NCBI GenBank assembly: GCA_023014365.1
Contig: JAEBUN010000040.1
Location: 186,001 to 250,000 of the forward strand
Direction: 5' to 3'
Length of the DNA: 64,000 bases
Source of the DNA: Lepiota brunneoincarnata
Taxonomy: Eukaryota > Basidiomycota > Agaricomycetes > Agaricales > Agaricaceae
The position numbers were made by a program, and so were the translations under genes. This document shows positions 23,413 to 34,419 of this stretch, in pieces. The notes under the pieces were generated by a model. It did not search any database. It worked only from the letters and a program-made list of their open reading frames with translations, and had not been told where the DNA came from. Position 1 is the first letter of the stretch, and every line of letters starts with the position of its first letter.

Positions 23413-24760
23413 ATGGCTTCTTCAATCCCTCATCTCCAGGTTGAGCTTGATGATCTCATCAGCAACGCCAAAGGTTGTCTTCAGTGCCTGCAAAATGGTC
23501 AAGTCACTCATCCCCTCATCGAAAAGGCTCTCCTTGCATTTGACACTCCTGGGGTATGTCTATTCGTCCCCATGTCTCTTTCATCACTGTTCAATTGCTT
23601 TCTAGTCTGCTTATATTGAAGCATTATCGGAGGACACTGAGGCTATCAAGCTTCATGTCAACCAGGACTACGTCTTCTGTATTCACAAGCTCTATGAAAT
23701 TTACCAAAACAACTACCATTCGTCTTATGAGATGCCCACAATCTATAAGGCACTCTCTGAATGCTGTAGCCACATTAATCATGTCTGCTCTGAGGAATCC
23801 CACAAAAGCAGGACTGAAGAGGCTCAGAACCCATTGTCCACGACTGGCTCTACTTCCTCCAACATTGCTGAAGGCTCTGCTGTCCCCAAATGCATAAGCT
23901 TAGCATTCTTTTGGCTCCAATCGTCTTCTCATGTATAAGCTTAGCCTTGCAAGGGTTGCAAGGCCCCTGTCTCTGCTGTTGTTGTGGTAGACACTGATAC
24001 CGAGCCTGCAGAGAGTATGATCAGTGCCTCCAACTCCTGAGCAACCAGTGCTGACACGGTAATCTAGCTGCTTCTCAACCTATTACATTGGCTGAGATCA
24101 TCACTCACCTTCAGGACATGATGGTCGATGAGGAGGTCTCTCAAGCTATCGTTGAAGAGGTTCATGTAGTTTCGCCTTATCGCAAGCATTGTTTGTCTAC
24201 CTCTGATGTGGTGTGCCAGCTCTACTCCCCCTAACCACTGATTCTGACTTCATCCTTCACTAGGAGGCTGTCAAAAAGTCCTCCTCATCTAAAGGCACTG
24301 TCCGTCTTCTTCCCTATTGTCAAGTTCCCAATATGAACACTAAACACTGCTGTTATGCCCAGGCTGAACAGGTTCTAGCCAAAGCCAACACCAATACTGC
24401 CAAGCATGCCTGTACCGAGTTTACTTCTGGCGAGCACACCTTTGCAGGTTTATCTAGTGGGCATTTTCTCGCTTTCATTCGCTAAGCTTAACAATTCTGA
24501 CACTTATCCTGGCCAGCTTGCTTGCTCCAGGAACTCCAAAACCTCCTGTCTCACTCTCACAACAAGTATGAGTCCAAATCTCACAGTGACAACACTTGGT
24601 CGGTCAAATGCGGCCCAATTCACTCAGCCAGGACTTCATCAAGGCTATTCCCTTGCTTGAAGCCAACCTAAAGAGGTTCCAATTCCTCATTCAAGAGTGC
24701 ATCCATCTCAAAAGCCTTTTGCACAACCTCTCCGACTTGGACAAGTCCTCCCCCACTTAA
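23413..24760 (+). pseudogene. Antisense cargo gene 2 of element B
   Basis: Starts MASSIPHLQVELDDLISNAK at 23413. Exon 1 ends at DTPG, intron about 23554-23605 (GTATGT...CTAG), and exon 2 starts SAYIEALSEDTEAIK. It is rich in Ser, Glu and Cys. The last part reads SQDFIKAIPLLEANLKRFQF and ends HNLSDLDKSSPT at 24760, 76 bp from the end of integrase on the other strand. The middle (23940-24600) has stops, so either more introns exist or the copy is broken. Amphipathic C-terminal helix likely. No homologue recognised. Confidence 0.65.
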
Positions 24761-24836
24761 GCTTAACACTTTTACAGTCCCTAGGATAGTTTTCCTTTGA
24801 TAAGTAGATAGTTCTGTCCACAATATCAGGTTTTTC

Positions 24837-25790
24837 CTATCCTCCCAACTCTTCTGGCTCCCATCTGTCACTAGGCTCATCTTCAGTAGTCTCCTCCAGG
24901 GTCTTCAGTCCCTCAGGTGACAGGTCTATCAACTCTTGTAACTCCGGCGGCAATGGCATATGTTTTCTGGCTAAGTAGGAAATTCCTCTGAAGGCTGCCA
25001 CTTTATTCTGCCATACAGAACTGTCCAATTCTGCCAGGACATAAGATCCTCCCTTTGATCTAGATATGACCACCATGGGTCCTAGATACCTGGGTTTCAT
25101 CTTCCTGTCTGCTGAGCTCTCTATAGCTGTATTTCTCACTAAGACTAAATCTCCTGGGCCAAAGCAATAATCCCTTATCTTATGCACTGCTTGTCTTTCC
25201 ATTTCCCAAGCCTTGCTAAGCCTATTGTCTGAAACATGCTGACACATCTCCTCAACATGCCAAACATGTTTTGCCAAAGCCTGAGCTTGATATCCTATCA
25301 ACTTGGCCATGGTCAAGTACTTATTCGGTAGCTGTACTAGCCAAGTGGCCTCTTTGCCATCCAGAGGTAGCGTTGGGTGCGCTCCAGTTACCAAAAAGTA
25401 TGGGGAACACCCCATCCCTTTTCTAATGGTTATCCAATCTCCCCACATAACGTGCGGTAGGTGCCAATACCACTTTTTGACATCTCCATCTGTAGCTTTG
25501 TACAACATTTGTCACACATCCCAATGGGGTCTCTCAATAATCCTGTTCGCTTTGGAATTGTAAGGAGATATCATTACTCCCTTTATCCCATATTTTTCTT
25601 CTAGCCATTGAACAGCTTTCTTAAATGGAGAACCATTGTCCATGACAATCTTCACTATACAGCCCCATTGGCAAATGATATCTTTGAATAACCACTGCAC
25701 GATTGAACTAGTGTTCTCTTTTCTCAATGCTTTTGCCTCCATCCAGGATGACAGTCCACACCTTCCATGCACAATGTAACTACACCAATT
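24837..25790 (-). pseudogene. Element B integrase core and C-terminal module
   Basis: Integrase part of Pol, minus strand. The core runs from the solo LTR at 25796 down to about 25290. It shows Asp in IVMDNGSPF and Glu in NRIIERPHWD, then the [19 protein letters not shown] block typical of Ty3 integrases. The C-terminal region (about 25190-24837) contains [19 protein letters not shown] and the GPY/F-like [20 protein letters not shown]. It ends in a Glu-rich tail with a stop at 24837. No chromodomain is visible. A TGA near 25510 interrupts the frame. Confidence 0.9.
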
Positions 25791-25795
25791 AGAAC

Positions 25796-26137
25796 TGTAG
25801 GAATTTTACAAGCCAGTGGACAGTTGACATGATGTTGGCTGGACTCTCTAGTTAGTCTCTATTTGGACATGGACCCTACTTGCGCAAATCGCGATCTCAC
25901 AATTTATTTACTATTTTATTTCTATTCCCATTCAGTAGAACTTCGGTTACCTGGCATACAGACACATAGCTAGGCTTTCCTCAGTACTCGTGTGTATAAC
26001 GAGTGACTGAGGTGAGCATCCATGTTTATATCCACTATACTTATGTTAAGCTTATGTTCATAGCTTTATATTCTTACAGGTTAGCTAATATACAGTACTC
26101 ATGCGTATAACAAGTGACTGAGCTTTATATTCTTACA
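25796..26137. mobile_element. Solo LTR, 342 bp (TGTAGGAATT...TTCTTACA)
   Basis: Insertion inside the integrase of element B with a perfect 5-bp duplication AGAAC (25791-25795, 26138-26142) and TG...CA ends. It contains an internal direct repeat: CAGTACTCGTGTGTATAACG near 25990 and a diverged copy near 26093, each followed by a GTGACTGAG stretch. A 17-bp repeat AGCTTTATATTCTTACA also occurs twice. No coding frame. Family differs from the 1.3-kb LTR. Confidence 0.85.
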
Positions 26138-26142
26138 AGAAC

Positions 26143-26597
26143 TTGGTGTCATATGTAGCATGTCCACATGTAGCACTTGGAATATCGATGGCGTGGGCGT
26201 TACTATTGGCAGCGTCTTGATGATCACCTTTTGCCATTGCTGGCATAGATGGCACAATTGCACATACTAAGCTATGTCTCCTTCAACTTCCAGCCACCAG
26301 AACCTCTGCATTATAAGCTTAGTGGTTGCATATATTCCTCTGTGTCCTAGGAAGTTGTGGCTGGCTTGCAACATATACATACGCTGCTCCTTATCCACTA
26401 CTAGCTGATGCTGACTGCTAGGACTTGTCCTATACAGTCTCCCATTGTTATCCAAGAAGAAATGCTCTACCATATGTTTAAGCTTACGCCGGTCTGGCTC
26501 ATCCAAGCCTTCAGCTGCACTACTGCCCCCTGTTTTCAGGAATTCCCTGACTTTGGGTATTCTTTCATCTTGTATTCATGCTGTATCTGTCCTACGC
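26143..26597 (-). pseudogene. Element B integrase zinc module and upstream linker
   Basis: Continuation of Pol on the minus strand. The H2C2 module (SHNFLGHRGIY ... ending near 26260) and the preceding LKHMVEHFFLDNNGRLYRTS segment are seen at 26506-26260. The linker stops at the next insertion (26598). The equivalent in element A is 35583-36131. Confidence 0.85.
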
Positions 26598-28466
26598 TGT
26601 TGCACCGCAAAATCATTTCATTTGTGAAATCACTAGCTAATAAAGTAACTAACTCTCCGATACCGAATAATATTAGTATATGGCCATGGTCAGACACTGG
26701 GGTGTGAGAGATTAGAATACTATCTAAAATATGTGAAGGCAGACATCTCAGAAACAGAACCAGAACACCCAGACAAGTAAAAATGTGCTGTTAACTAACT
26801 TATTAGTGATAAGGCTATGGAAGAATGACTCTGGTATGAATGTACCTGAGCATTGTATCTGATACTGTGTTAAACTAAGATATTAGTTAAGATACTCATG
26901 ACTACACAAAAGACCCATTTTTTCGCCTCTGCCCTAGAAAGTGGACGAGTTGTAATGCTTATGACCTTCAGATGGTACCTAGCCATAGTAACAGGTTCTG
27001 GAAGTGAATCTTGACAAAAGAATGTAGGGATTAGCTAATGCCCTGACAAGAATGTCCCCTTTGAATGGTTCAGATGATATTGAAACCTAAGGGATTGAAT
27101 GGGGGTATCCTAGAGGGCACTCAGGGAAGGATGCCCCCTCATAGAAACAAAAAGAGATCAGAAATGATGAACTAGAAAATGAAGATTGATAAGAATAGAA
27201 TAAGCTAATTAATTCTAGTGTTAGTCTACTGCCTGAAGACTATGGAAGTGGACTTTAGAACATTAGGGTTGAAAACTCAGGTGTGGAGAAGTCCAAGAAT
27301 AAAATAAAAACCAATAGATAAATGTTAGCGAGGAAACTCACTAACCTGGCTGGCTGTGATATAAATAGCCAGGCACCTAGGGAGCAAGTCCCTGAGAGCA
27401 AATTGATGTCGCTGATATTGGAACTCCTAGAATGATGCTCCTAAATGATGAGGAGACAATAAAATGATGAAGCTGAAGGCTTGTTTCAGGTATACCCATA
27501 AGTTAATTGTATATTGTTATAAAAACTTGTCTGTAAATTACATGGGAGGCAAGAAACCGCTTGCCTATTTCCCCCCCTGATTGTATGGTCGATTAGGATA
27601 GGAATATAAAGCAATTTTATGCAATTTTCTTCAGTCATAGACCACCAGAGACTTAAAGAGTTATACTCTTTAAAACCAGACCCTTTGAAATGATTGAGAT
27701 ATTGACAGATCCTTCTGCTTGACTCAAGAACTGAATACGAGTTGCTACGACTCTTCTGTTCTTAAGTAGAAAGTTCACTAACTTCCATTTCTTTGGGTTC
27801 CTCTTAGAGGCCATGCCTCAGAAGTATACCATTGAATTGTAGAGCTGTCTAATTGAGAAGCAAACATAGTATGCTAGGGCCCATTGAAAACACTGTCCAC
27901 TAGGTCTATCTAGTTTAAAGATACTTACTGCAGGAGCTCACTAGAAGCCTGTCTCGCTGAGTAGTATAAAGTTTTATTGCATTGTTCAGAAGCTGTAGTG
28001 TGCTAGGGCCCATTAGATATGTAATGCTGTCTGCTAGGCCTACTAGCTTAAAGACACTTACTGCAGGAGCTTGTCAAAAGCCTGTCTTGCTGGGTAGTGT
28101 AAATTTATAGTATTGTCAAGAGAAAAGGATGTAGTATGCTAGGGCCCATTAGAACACATTGTCTGCTAGGTCTACAGAGGTTCATTGATTGCCAAAGCTT
28201 GCATTTTGCCTGACTTATCAAATCGTGAAGATATTAGTTAACATATTATATAGTAACAACCATCAAAGTTCCTGTTGTATTCAGATAGGACAACTGTCTG
28301 TCTAGTTGGAGACTAAGAGAATAACTTACCAAGACCCTAAAAACACTAGAATTGAATATATTTCTGGAGATCTGTGGTAACCTCTCCCCTATGAACTTAT
28401 AAAGTTGGAATTAGCAAACCTGTTAATGAACTTCATTTTCGATCTTGTAAAATAATCCGCATTTCA
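26598..28466 (+). mobile_element. Long solo LTR-like insertion, 1869 bp, no coding capacity
   Basis: Inserted in the linker of element B. Ends are TGTTGCACC and GCATTTCA, flanked by ACGC (26594-26597) and ATGC (28467-28470), a probable 4-bp duplication. Six-frame reading shows no frame longer than about 60 codons. A TATAAATAG box at about 27360 reads on the plus strand, which suggests orientation. Three tandem repeats of about 130 bp lie near the right end. A long LTR of an unrelated retrotransposon is the simplest reading; a non-autonomous element is possible. Confidence 0.7.
27868..28165 (+). repeat. Tandem repeat of about 130 bp, 2.3 units
   Basis: Units begin TAGTATGCTAGGGCCCATT at about 27868, 27996 and 28133. 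Each of the first two continues through TACTGCAGGAGCT and GCCTGTCT. Spacing is about 128 and 136 bp. The third unit is incomplete. Confidence 0.8.
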
Positions 28467-28470
28467 ATGC

Positions 28471-30120
28471 GATTCATCATATGCTTCCTCTATCTTGGTC
28501 AACTTTTCCTCTTCAAAATCTGGCACTAGCCTGACATCCATCATTAAGCTTAGTACTTATCGGTGGTTTTCTGGGCATGCTGGGTCTTCTATAACCCTAA
28601 GCTTAGCCTGTTGTTCATCCAAGTACTCTTCCCAAGCTTGATCCAGCTCATACTCAAAATCATACACATCACATGCCAGACCCTGGTTGAACCCAGAGCG
28701 ACTGTTGATCTCATCACAGAAAGCCTCCAAGGGTAGAGGATCTGCAGCTCCTGGATCTTCTTTAATTAACTCAAACTCTTCTCCCTCATCCTCAGATCCA
28801 TTGTCGAAGCGACAGGCTGTCTCATCACCAGGATAGTAGTATCTCCTAGACAGTCCATCCAGCCCAAATGTCTTCCCTTCTTTGTATACTAGCATGAAGT
28901 GGAATGACCTAATGAAGTCCACCCAATGGTTTACAGTAGCATTCGGGAGTTTTCCTGGGTTGTTTAACATCCCAAAGAGAATCTTTGCATCTGTTTCCAC
29001 CACTAGGTTTCTCGATCCCCACAATAAATATTTCTCTTGCTCCAGCACCATTCTCAAGCCGCATAGCTCTTGCTTGGGCTGAGAGTATCTCTGCTGTCTC
29101 TCATCCAGTAATATCGACCCAAACTTCACATAATGTATAAGCTTAGCATCTTTTCCATCTCTCTGGTATATCTAGTACCCCACCGCCCTCCATGAGGTAT
29201 CCACAGCTACTACTATGGGTTGTTTACTCAGAAATTTGGGGTTCCTGGTCAGGAAACAGCACTGAATTGCATCCTTCAGCTTCTGCTGTGCTTTCTGTTT
29301 GTTTTCTCCCCATTCAAACTCTTGTCCCTTCTTAAGCTTTTCATATAGGGGTGTAGCAATGGCTATGAACTTCAGGATATGATTCCTGCAGTGCATAGCT
29401 GTTCCTAGGAAACCCCTTAGCTCAGAAACATTCTTGCAATCCCCCCATCTTAATATCTTCCCAATGGTGTCTGTGGCAGGCAACCATCCTTTATATGAGC
29501 ATTCAAAACCCACTATGGTGATTTCATCAGTGTAGATAGTCATCTTGGGCCCAGAGAAGGTTCTCCCTACATATTTCATCCTCTGTAGAATCCTATTGAC
29601 CATCTGCATGTGTTCCCATACAAATCGTCGGATCCCTGGGTTCTCTTTCAGTGTTTCTTCAGTGCCATTGGGCAGCTCATATCTAGTTTTTGGTCCTCTG
29701 ATAGGTACATCATCTATGTACAGCATTGTGTATTCTGGTATCTCACTGGCTAGGATTGCTGTTACATCCTCATGAAATATAGGCACTGAGTTGGTCCATC
29801 CCATGGGTAATGTCACTAAGCGTAGCACTCCAAAAGGTGTTTGGAATGTTGTTAAGTCCTGAGACAACTCAGCTAACAATCACTCATCATACCCAACATA
29901 CAGGTCCAGAATGCCTCCGCAAGCTCTGCCTGCAAAGTGCATTGCCAAATCTTCCGTTGCTGGTGGCAGTCCTGAATGCACTATCATCACTCTGTTCAGC
30001 GGTTCCAAGCTGTGTACCAGTCTCAAGCTTTTTCCATCTTTCTTCACCACACAGAACCATCTGGATCTATAGGATGAGTTCGACAGCTCATATACACCAG
30101 TGCTAATCTTTCTCTTTATA
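28471..30120 (-). pseudogene. Element B reverse transcriptase and RNase H
   Basis: Minus-strand Pol core. RT lies about 30110-29400. The second catalytic block reads YIDDVPIRGPKTRY near 29722-29680, preceded by LVTLPMGWTNSVPIFHED. RT thumb and connection follow, with RGFLGTAMHCRNHILKF near 29415. RNase H has VVAVDTSWRAVGY near 29210, Glu in QELCGLRM near 29070, and VVETDAKILFGMLNN near 28995. It is followed by the FEYELDQAWEEYLDEQQ linker. A stop near 29172 (TAG) and a few others break it. Compared with element A this is the more complete copy. Confidence 0.92.
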
Positions 30121-31852
30121 ATGGCACAGACTTCATCATATATTGCTGGTGGAATTGGAATGGGCTTCTCAACCCACGGAGTATGTTCTACTGTTGGTAT
30201 CTCAATCAGCAGAAAGAAATCTTCTCTAAAACATGCCCTCTCCTCATCTGTCCATGCGAATGCTTTCTCTTAAAGCATCATGACCTGGTGCATCAGCTTT
30301 CTTTCTTCTGGCCACAAGAAATCCCCTGCATGGGCTTCATCCAGCTTAAGCTTACGCTCCTCAGTATATCTGCCTGTTGGGGCAAATTCTGGAGGATGCA
30401 TGCTAAGCTTAGGCATTTCTGCCAGTGGGTCCCCTTTTATTTCTCATTTTATCCTGAATCTCTCCAGTAAATCACCCAACACTGGCCTCACTTTTAAGGC
30501 AACTGGTTTATATTTCTTCCCAGCCAGGCATTGTACCATATCTTCATCATCTCCTTCAGTTTCAAAGACAGTTATCCCCTGACCCTCAGTATCCTGCACA
30601 TTGGCGATATGCCCTAGACACAATAACGCCATTGCTTTATCTTCCTGTGGACAGCCCTCATTGCATATGACTTGGTCAATGAACATCAGCTGTAGCTCAG
30701 CCTCTGAGAAGCTTCCTTTTGTTAAGCTTAGTGTTTGTGCAATGACAGGACCCTTCTCATCATCATAGTCTATTATACAAGCCACCTCTCCTTGTCCCTT
30801 AGTCAACTCATTGAGGTTTCTTGAAAATTTTGACTGTTTTCTCTAAGCTTAGGAGGATTGCACTCTCCTCAAGCATAAGTTGGTAACACAGCCCTTTCTC
30901 TGGTATTTGGGTCCATAATAACCAAGGTTTGCTTGCCACTGGCACTATTCCTGACTTCACTAGCCATCATTACATCAAATGGTCATCCCAGGAGTACTCG
31001 ATATGCGGGATTACGGATAATGTGGACTTGCAAATAGATTGTGACTCCCCTGCAGGTAAAGCCTACATTCTTTGCCAATCCACAAGTCTTTTCAACCTGC
31101 CCATTTGCACTCTGCAAATTAATCGTAGTGTCTGGATCCCAAGAGACTTGACATGCAATCACCACTTCCTGACTCATGGATATGATCTGTGACCCACTAT
31201 CTAGCAAGGCCTCTTCCTGCTGAACCCATTTATCAGAGTTGGCACTACTCTCAACAGTTCACATTCTTTAGCAATAAACACTTGCCGTCCCCTGTCTCTT
31301 CTGGGAAGCAACTCCAAGTACTGCATGATTGGATCCTGAGCTACCCAGGCTTGGGTTGCTGAGCCTTCTCGGAGCACTGTATCATACTTCTGAGGGCCAT
31401 CTGCTAGCTCTGTTATCATGACCTGTACTGGCCCACTATTAATCTCTATATCTTCTGTATCATTGTCCCAGGGCCCAACTCCTGCTATTAAGCTTTGGTT
31501 CATGGGTACCCGTTTTCTCATAATTTGCTCTCTATAAGTGTTCCTGTATATTGGTGACAATGCCAAGAGTTCTCCATGTGATACTGAGGCTTCTCGCTTC
31601 AATACCCTGCTGAGTACTTCCTCCACATGGACATTCCTCTCTATAGGGGCCTGGTGCTTATATGCAGGCTCCTTCTTGGATGGTTCCATCCTTCTGACAG
31701 GCAGCGGTGGTATCTCAATGACCAGGTGCAGTGGTTTCACATTTCTATATGGTAAATCCCCTGCTGCTGTACATGTTGGTTTCTCCGTCGTCTGCCCTAT
31801 TTCCTCATTTTCTGATTCTTCTGATGTCTCGGAATCCGATGCGTCCTCAGGA
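30121..31852 (-). pseudogene. Element B protease and linkers; capsid part of gag deleted
   Basis: From right to left on the minus strand: the acidic linker with SPIYRNTYREQIMRKRVP near 31550, protease with LLDSGSQIISMSQE at about 31207-31160, then the LSLTKGSFSEAELQLMF and ITVFETEGDDEDMVQCLAGK blocks toward RT. The polyprotein ends abruptly at about 31852 (TCCTCAGGAGAG), where element A continues into gag. The join is directly to the middle of an LTR, so capsid, zinc knuckle, primer site and part of the 5' LTR were deleted together. Confidence 0.85.
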
Positions 31853-32143
31853 GAGTAAATATGAAATAGAAAACAATAAGCTTAATTGTTACAGGCACTG
31901 TAGAACATTTTGGAAGGTTCAGCAGCATTTCTACCTTGCCCTGGGTTATGGGCTTTTCTCTGATTGACAAATGGCAATCCAGCCAGACATGCTCCATGCT
32001 CGTCTGTATTATTCTGCATCCACACAAGTGTGTTTAAGCCTCCAGATCAATTATGATCGGAATGTATAGTGTATGGACAATCCCTTGATCTGTTGTAATT
32101 AATCTCAGTTAAGCAGTATGCCGAGGTGCCAGGACCCACAAAG

Positions 32144-32454
32144 TGTAAGGGGACTATACCCCCTTACGCAAGGTACGTCTAGGGGTCTGTGGTTGGGTAT
32201 CCGTGCTCGGCCTCTCTAGCCGATGCCCAATGCCTAAGCCCGGCCTCGGCCTTCGGCCACCCCCATCCCCGAGTCTAACCCACGTGCGACTGACGTTGTT
32301 TGTATATTGTTTGCGTACGTTATGTTCTAGTAGCTACGTAGTGTTTGGCTACCTGGTCTGTGCGCAGGCCTCTATGTATATAAGTAGTGTGGGTGTCGAT
32401 TGTATTCGCCACCCAAATATCAACTTGGTTCCGGTGCTCTTACTTCCCCTAACA
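32144..32454 (+). mobile_element. Solo LTR of a small family (copy 1, CpG-rich)
   Basis: 311 bp, TGTAAGGGGAC...TCCCCTAACA, with perfect duplication CAAAG (32139-32143, 32455-32459). Contains TATATAAG near 32395. It has many CpG sites, unlike the LTR around it, so it is a young insertion. Copies 2 and 3 are at 32805 and 46793. Confidence 0.9.
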
Positions 32455-32804
32455 CAAAGCACTTGTTAATTATGAGTCTTTGATATTTCTAGGTTTTTGG
32501 GCATCGGGTGTTGCCTCCCGGATGTTGGACATTCCGTTCCATGGTCTGGTCATCATTATTGGGCTTGCTATAGGTGTAATACACCTGAGACAGCTGCTAG
32601 GTACATTCTTTTATGTTCAAACACATTTGGTTTCACCAGAAAACTGCTCGTAAGGTCCCTTGATGTGACCAGAGTATACTCAATAGGCTATGTAGAGTCC
32701 TGAATCCCTCCAGAGAGCATTCTGATAGCTTAGTTCACTAAGCTTAGTGATAATGAGCTGGTTTGAACACTTTTGAGGCTCGAATATCCTTATTTTGGTC
32801 AAAC

Positions 32805-33124
32805 TGTTAGGGGAAGTAAGAGCACCGGAACCAAGTTGATATTCGGGTGGCGAATACAATCGACACCCACACTACTTATATACATAGTGGTCTGTGCACA
32901 GACCAGGTAGCCAAACACTATGTAGCTACTAGAATATAATGTATGCACATAATATACAAACAATGTCAGTTATACGCGGATCAGACTTGGGGATGGGGGT
33001 GGCCGAAGGCCAAGGCTGGGCTTAGGCATCAGGCATCGGCTAGAGAGGCCGAGCCTGGACACCCAACCACAGACCCCTAGATGTACCTTGCGTAAGGGAG
33101 TGTGCACGACGCAGTCCCCTTACA
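32805..33124 (-). mobile_element. Solo LTR of the small family (copy 2)
   Basis: 320 bp, opposite orientation to copy 1, TGTTAGGGGAAG...CCCCTTACA. Flanks CAAAC (32800-32804) and CGAAC (33125-33129) differ at a CpG. It retains some CpG sites but fewer than copy 1. Confidence 0.9.
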
Positions 33125-33255
33125 CGAACTGGCTACTATGGGACATAGTACCAATCCTCTATAGAGTTCTTTAATGACATAGCCAATGATTCTATGCAGA
33201 GAATTGTTCCGGAGTATGGAATTCATGTATAGGCATGAAATTGGCATATCATCAG

Positions 33256-33413
33256 TCAAATGCGACCTCAATTTGCTTAGCCAGGACTTCATCAAGGCTA
33301 TTCCCTCACTTAAAGCCAACTTAAAGAGGTTCCAATTCCTCATTCAAGAGTGCATCCATCTCAAAAGCCTTTTGCACAACCTCTCCAACTTGGACAAGTC
33401 CTCCCCCACTTAA
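33256..33413 (+). pseudogene. Antisense cargo gene 2 of element A, 3' part
   Basis: Continuation of the gene interrupted at 19204: LSQDFIKAIPSLKANLKRFQF ... HNLSNLDKSSPT, stop at 33411-33413. Alignment with 24603-24760 of element B is close to one-to-one. Confidence 0.75.
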
Positions 33414-33489
33414 GCTTAATGCTTTTACAGTCCCTAGGATAGTTTTCCTTCGATAAGTAAATAGTTCTGTCCATAATATCAGGTTTTTT

Positions 33490-34411
33490 CTATTCTCCCA
33501 ACTTTTCTGGCTCCCATCTGTCACTAGGCTCATCCTCAGTAGTCTCCTCCAGGGTTTTCAGTCCCTCTGGCAACAGGTCTATCAACTCTTGTAACTCTGG
33601 CAGCAACAGCATATGTTTTCTGGCTAAGTAAGGCATTACTCTGAATGCTGCCACTTTATTCTGCCATACAGAACCGTCCAACTCTGCCAGGATATAAGAT
33701 CCTCCCTTTGATCTAGATATGACCACCATGGGTCCTAGATACCTGGGTTTCATCTTTCTGTCTGCTGAGCTCTCTATAGCCATATTTCTCACTAATACTA
33801 AATCTCCTGGGCTGAAGCAATAATCTTTTATCTTATGTGCCACTTGTCATTCCATCTCCCAAGCCCTGCTAAGCTTAGTGTCTGAAACATGCTGATGCAT
33901 CTCCTCAACATGCTGAACATGCTTTGCCAAAGCCTGAGCTCAATATCCTATCAACTTGACCATGGTTAAGTACTTATTCAGTAGTTGTACTAGCCAAGTG
34001 GCCTCTTTGACATCCAGAGGTAGCATCAGGTGCACTCTGGTTACCAGAAAGTATGGGGGACACCCCATTCCTTTTCTAATGGTTATCCAATCTGCCCACA
34101 TAACATGCAGTAGGTGCCAATACCACTTTTTGATGTCTCCATCTGTAGCTTTGTATAACATTTGTCATACATCCCAGTGGGGTCTCTCAATAATCCCATT
34201 CACTTTGGAATTGTAAGGAGATATTGTTACTCCCTTTATCCCATATTTTTCTTCTAGCCATTGAACAGCTTTCTTAAATGGAGAACCATTGTCCATGACA
34301 ATCTTCACTATATAGCCCCATCAGCAAATGATATCTTCAAATAACCACTGTGCAATTGAACTAGCATTCTCTTTTCTCAAAGCTTTTGCCTCCATCCAGG
34401 ATGACAGTCCA
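33490..34411 (-). pseudogene. Element A integrase, C-terminal part
   Basis: Minus strand. C-terminal module [19 protein letters not shown] and GPY/F-like [20 protein letters not shown] at 33843-33490. The core lies at about 34400-33940, with MDNGSPFKKAVQWLEEKYG and NGIIERPHWD readable and TGA near 34165. The first catalytic Asp region is separated by the insertion at 34420-35574. Homologous to 24837-25790. Confidence 0.88.
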
Positions 34412-34419
34412 CACCTTCT

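Larger units (their letters stand above)
19209..33251 (-). mobile_element. Element B: Ty3 retrotransposon nested in element A
   Basis: Minus-strand element of 14.0 kb bounded by two family LTRs (19209-20416 and 31853-33251). It has 4-bp flanks TCGG (19205-19208) and TCAG (33252-33255), differing only at a CpG-type site. Joining the flanks restores antisense gene 2 of element A, as shown by the intact equivalent at 24590-24640. Order from its 5' end (right): LTR, gag remnant, protease, RT, RNase H, integrase, two genes in opposite orientation, polypurine tract, LTR. It carries four later insertions: 25796, 26598, 32144 and 32805. Confidence 0.9.
31853..33251 (-). repeat. 5' LTR of element B, truncated and carrying two solo LTRs
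   Basis: Family LTR from its middle (GTAAATATGAAATAGAAAAC) to the standard end ATATCA at 33251, followed by duplication TCAG. It is interrupted by two small insertions of one family in opposite orientations at 32144-32454 and 32805-33124. Confidence 0.88.

Noticed and set aside
27868..28165. CRISPR-like array
   Set aside because: Units are about 130 bp and directly adjacent, without short constant repeats separated by unique spacers; the genome is eukaryotic.
32144..33124. The inverted pair of small elements as terminal inverted repeats of one DNA transposon
   Set aside because: Each has its own distinct 5-bp duplication (CAAAG; CAAAC/CGAAC), and the sequence between them is continuous host LTR.
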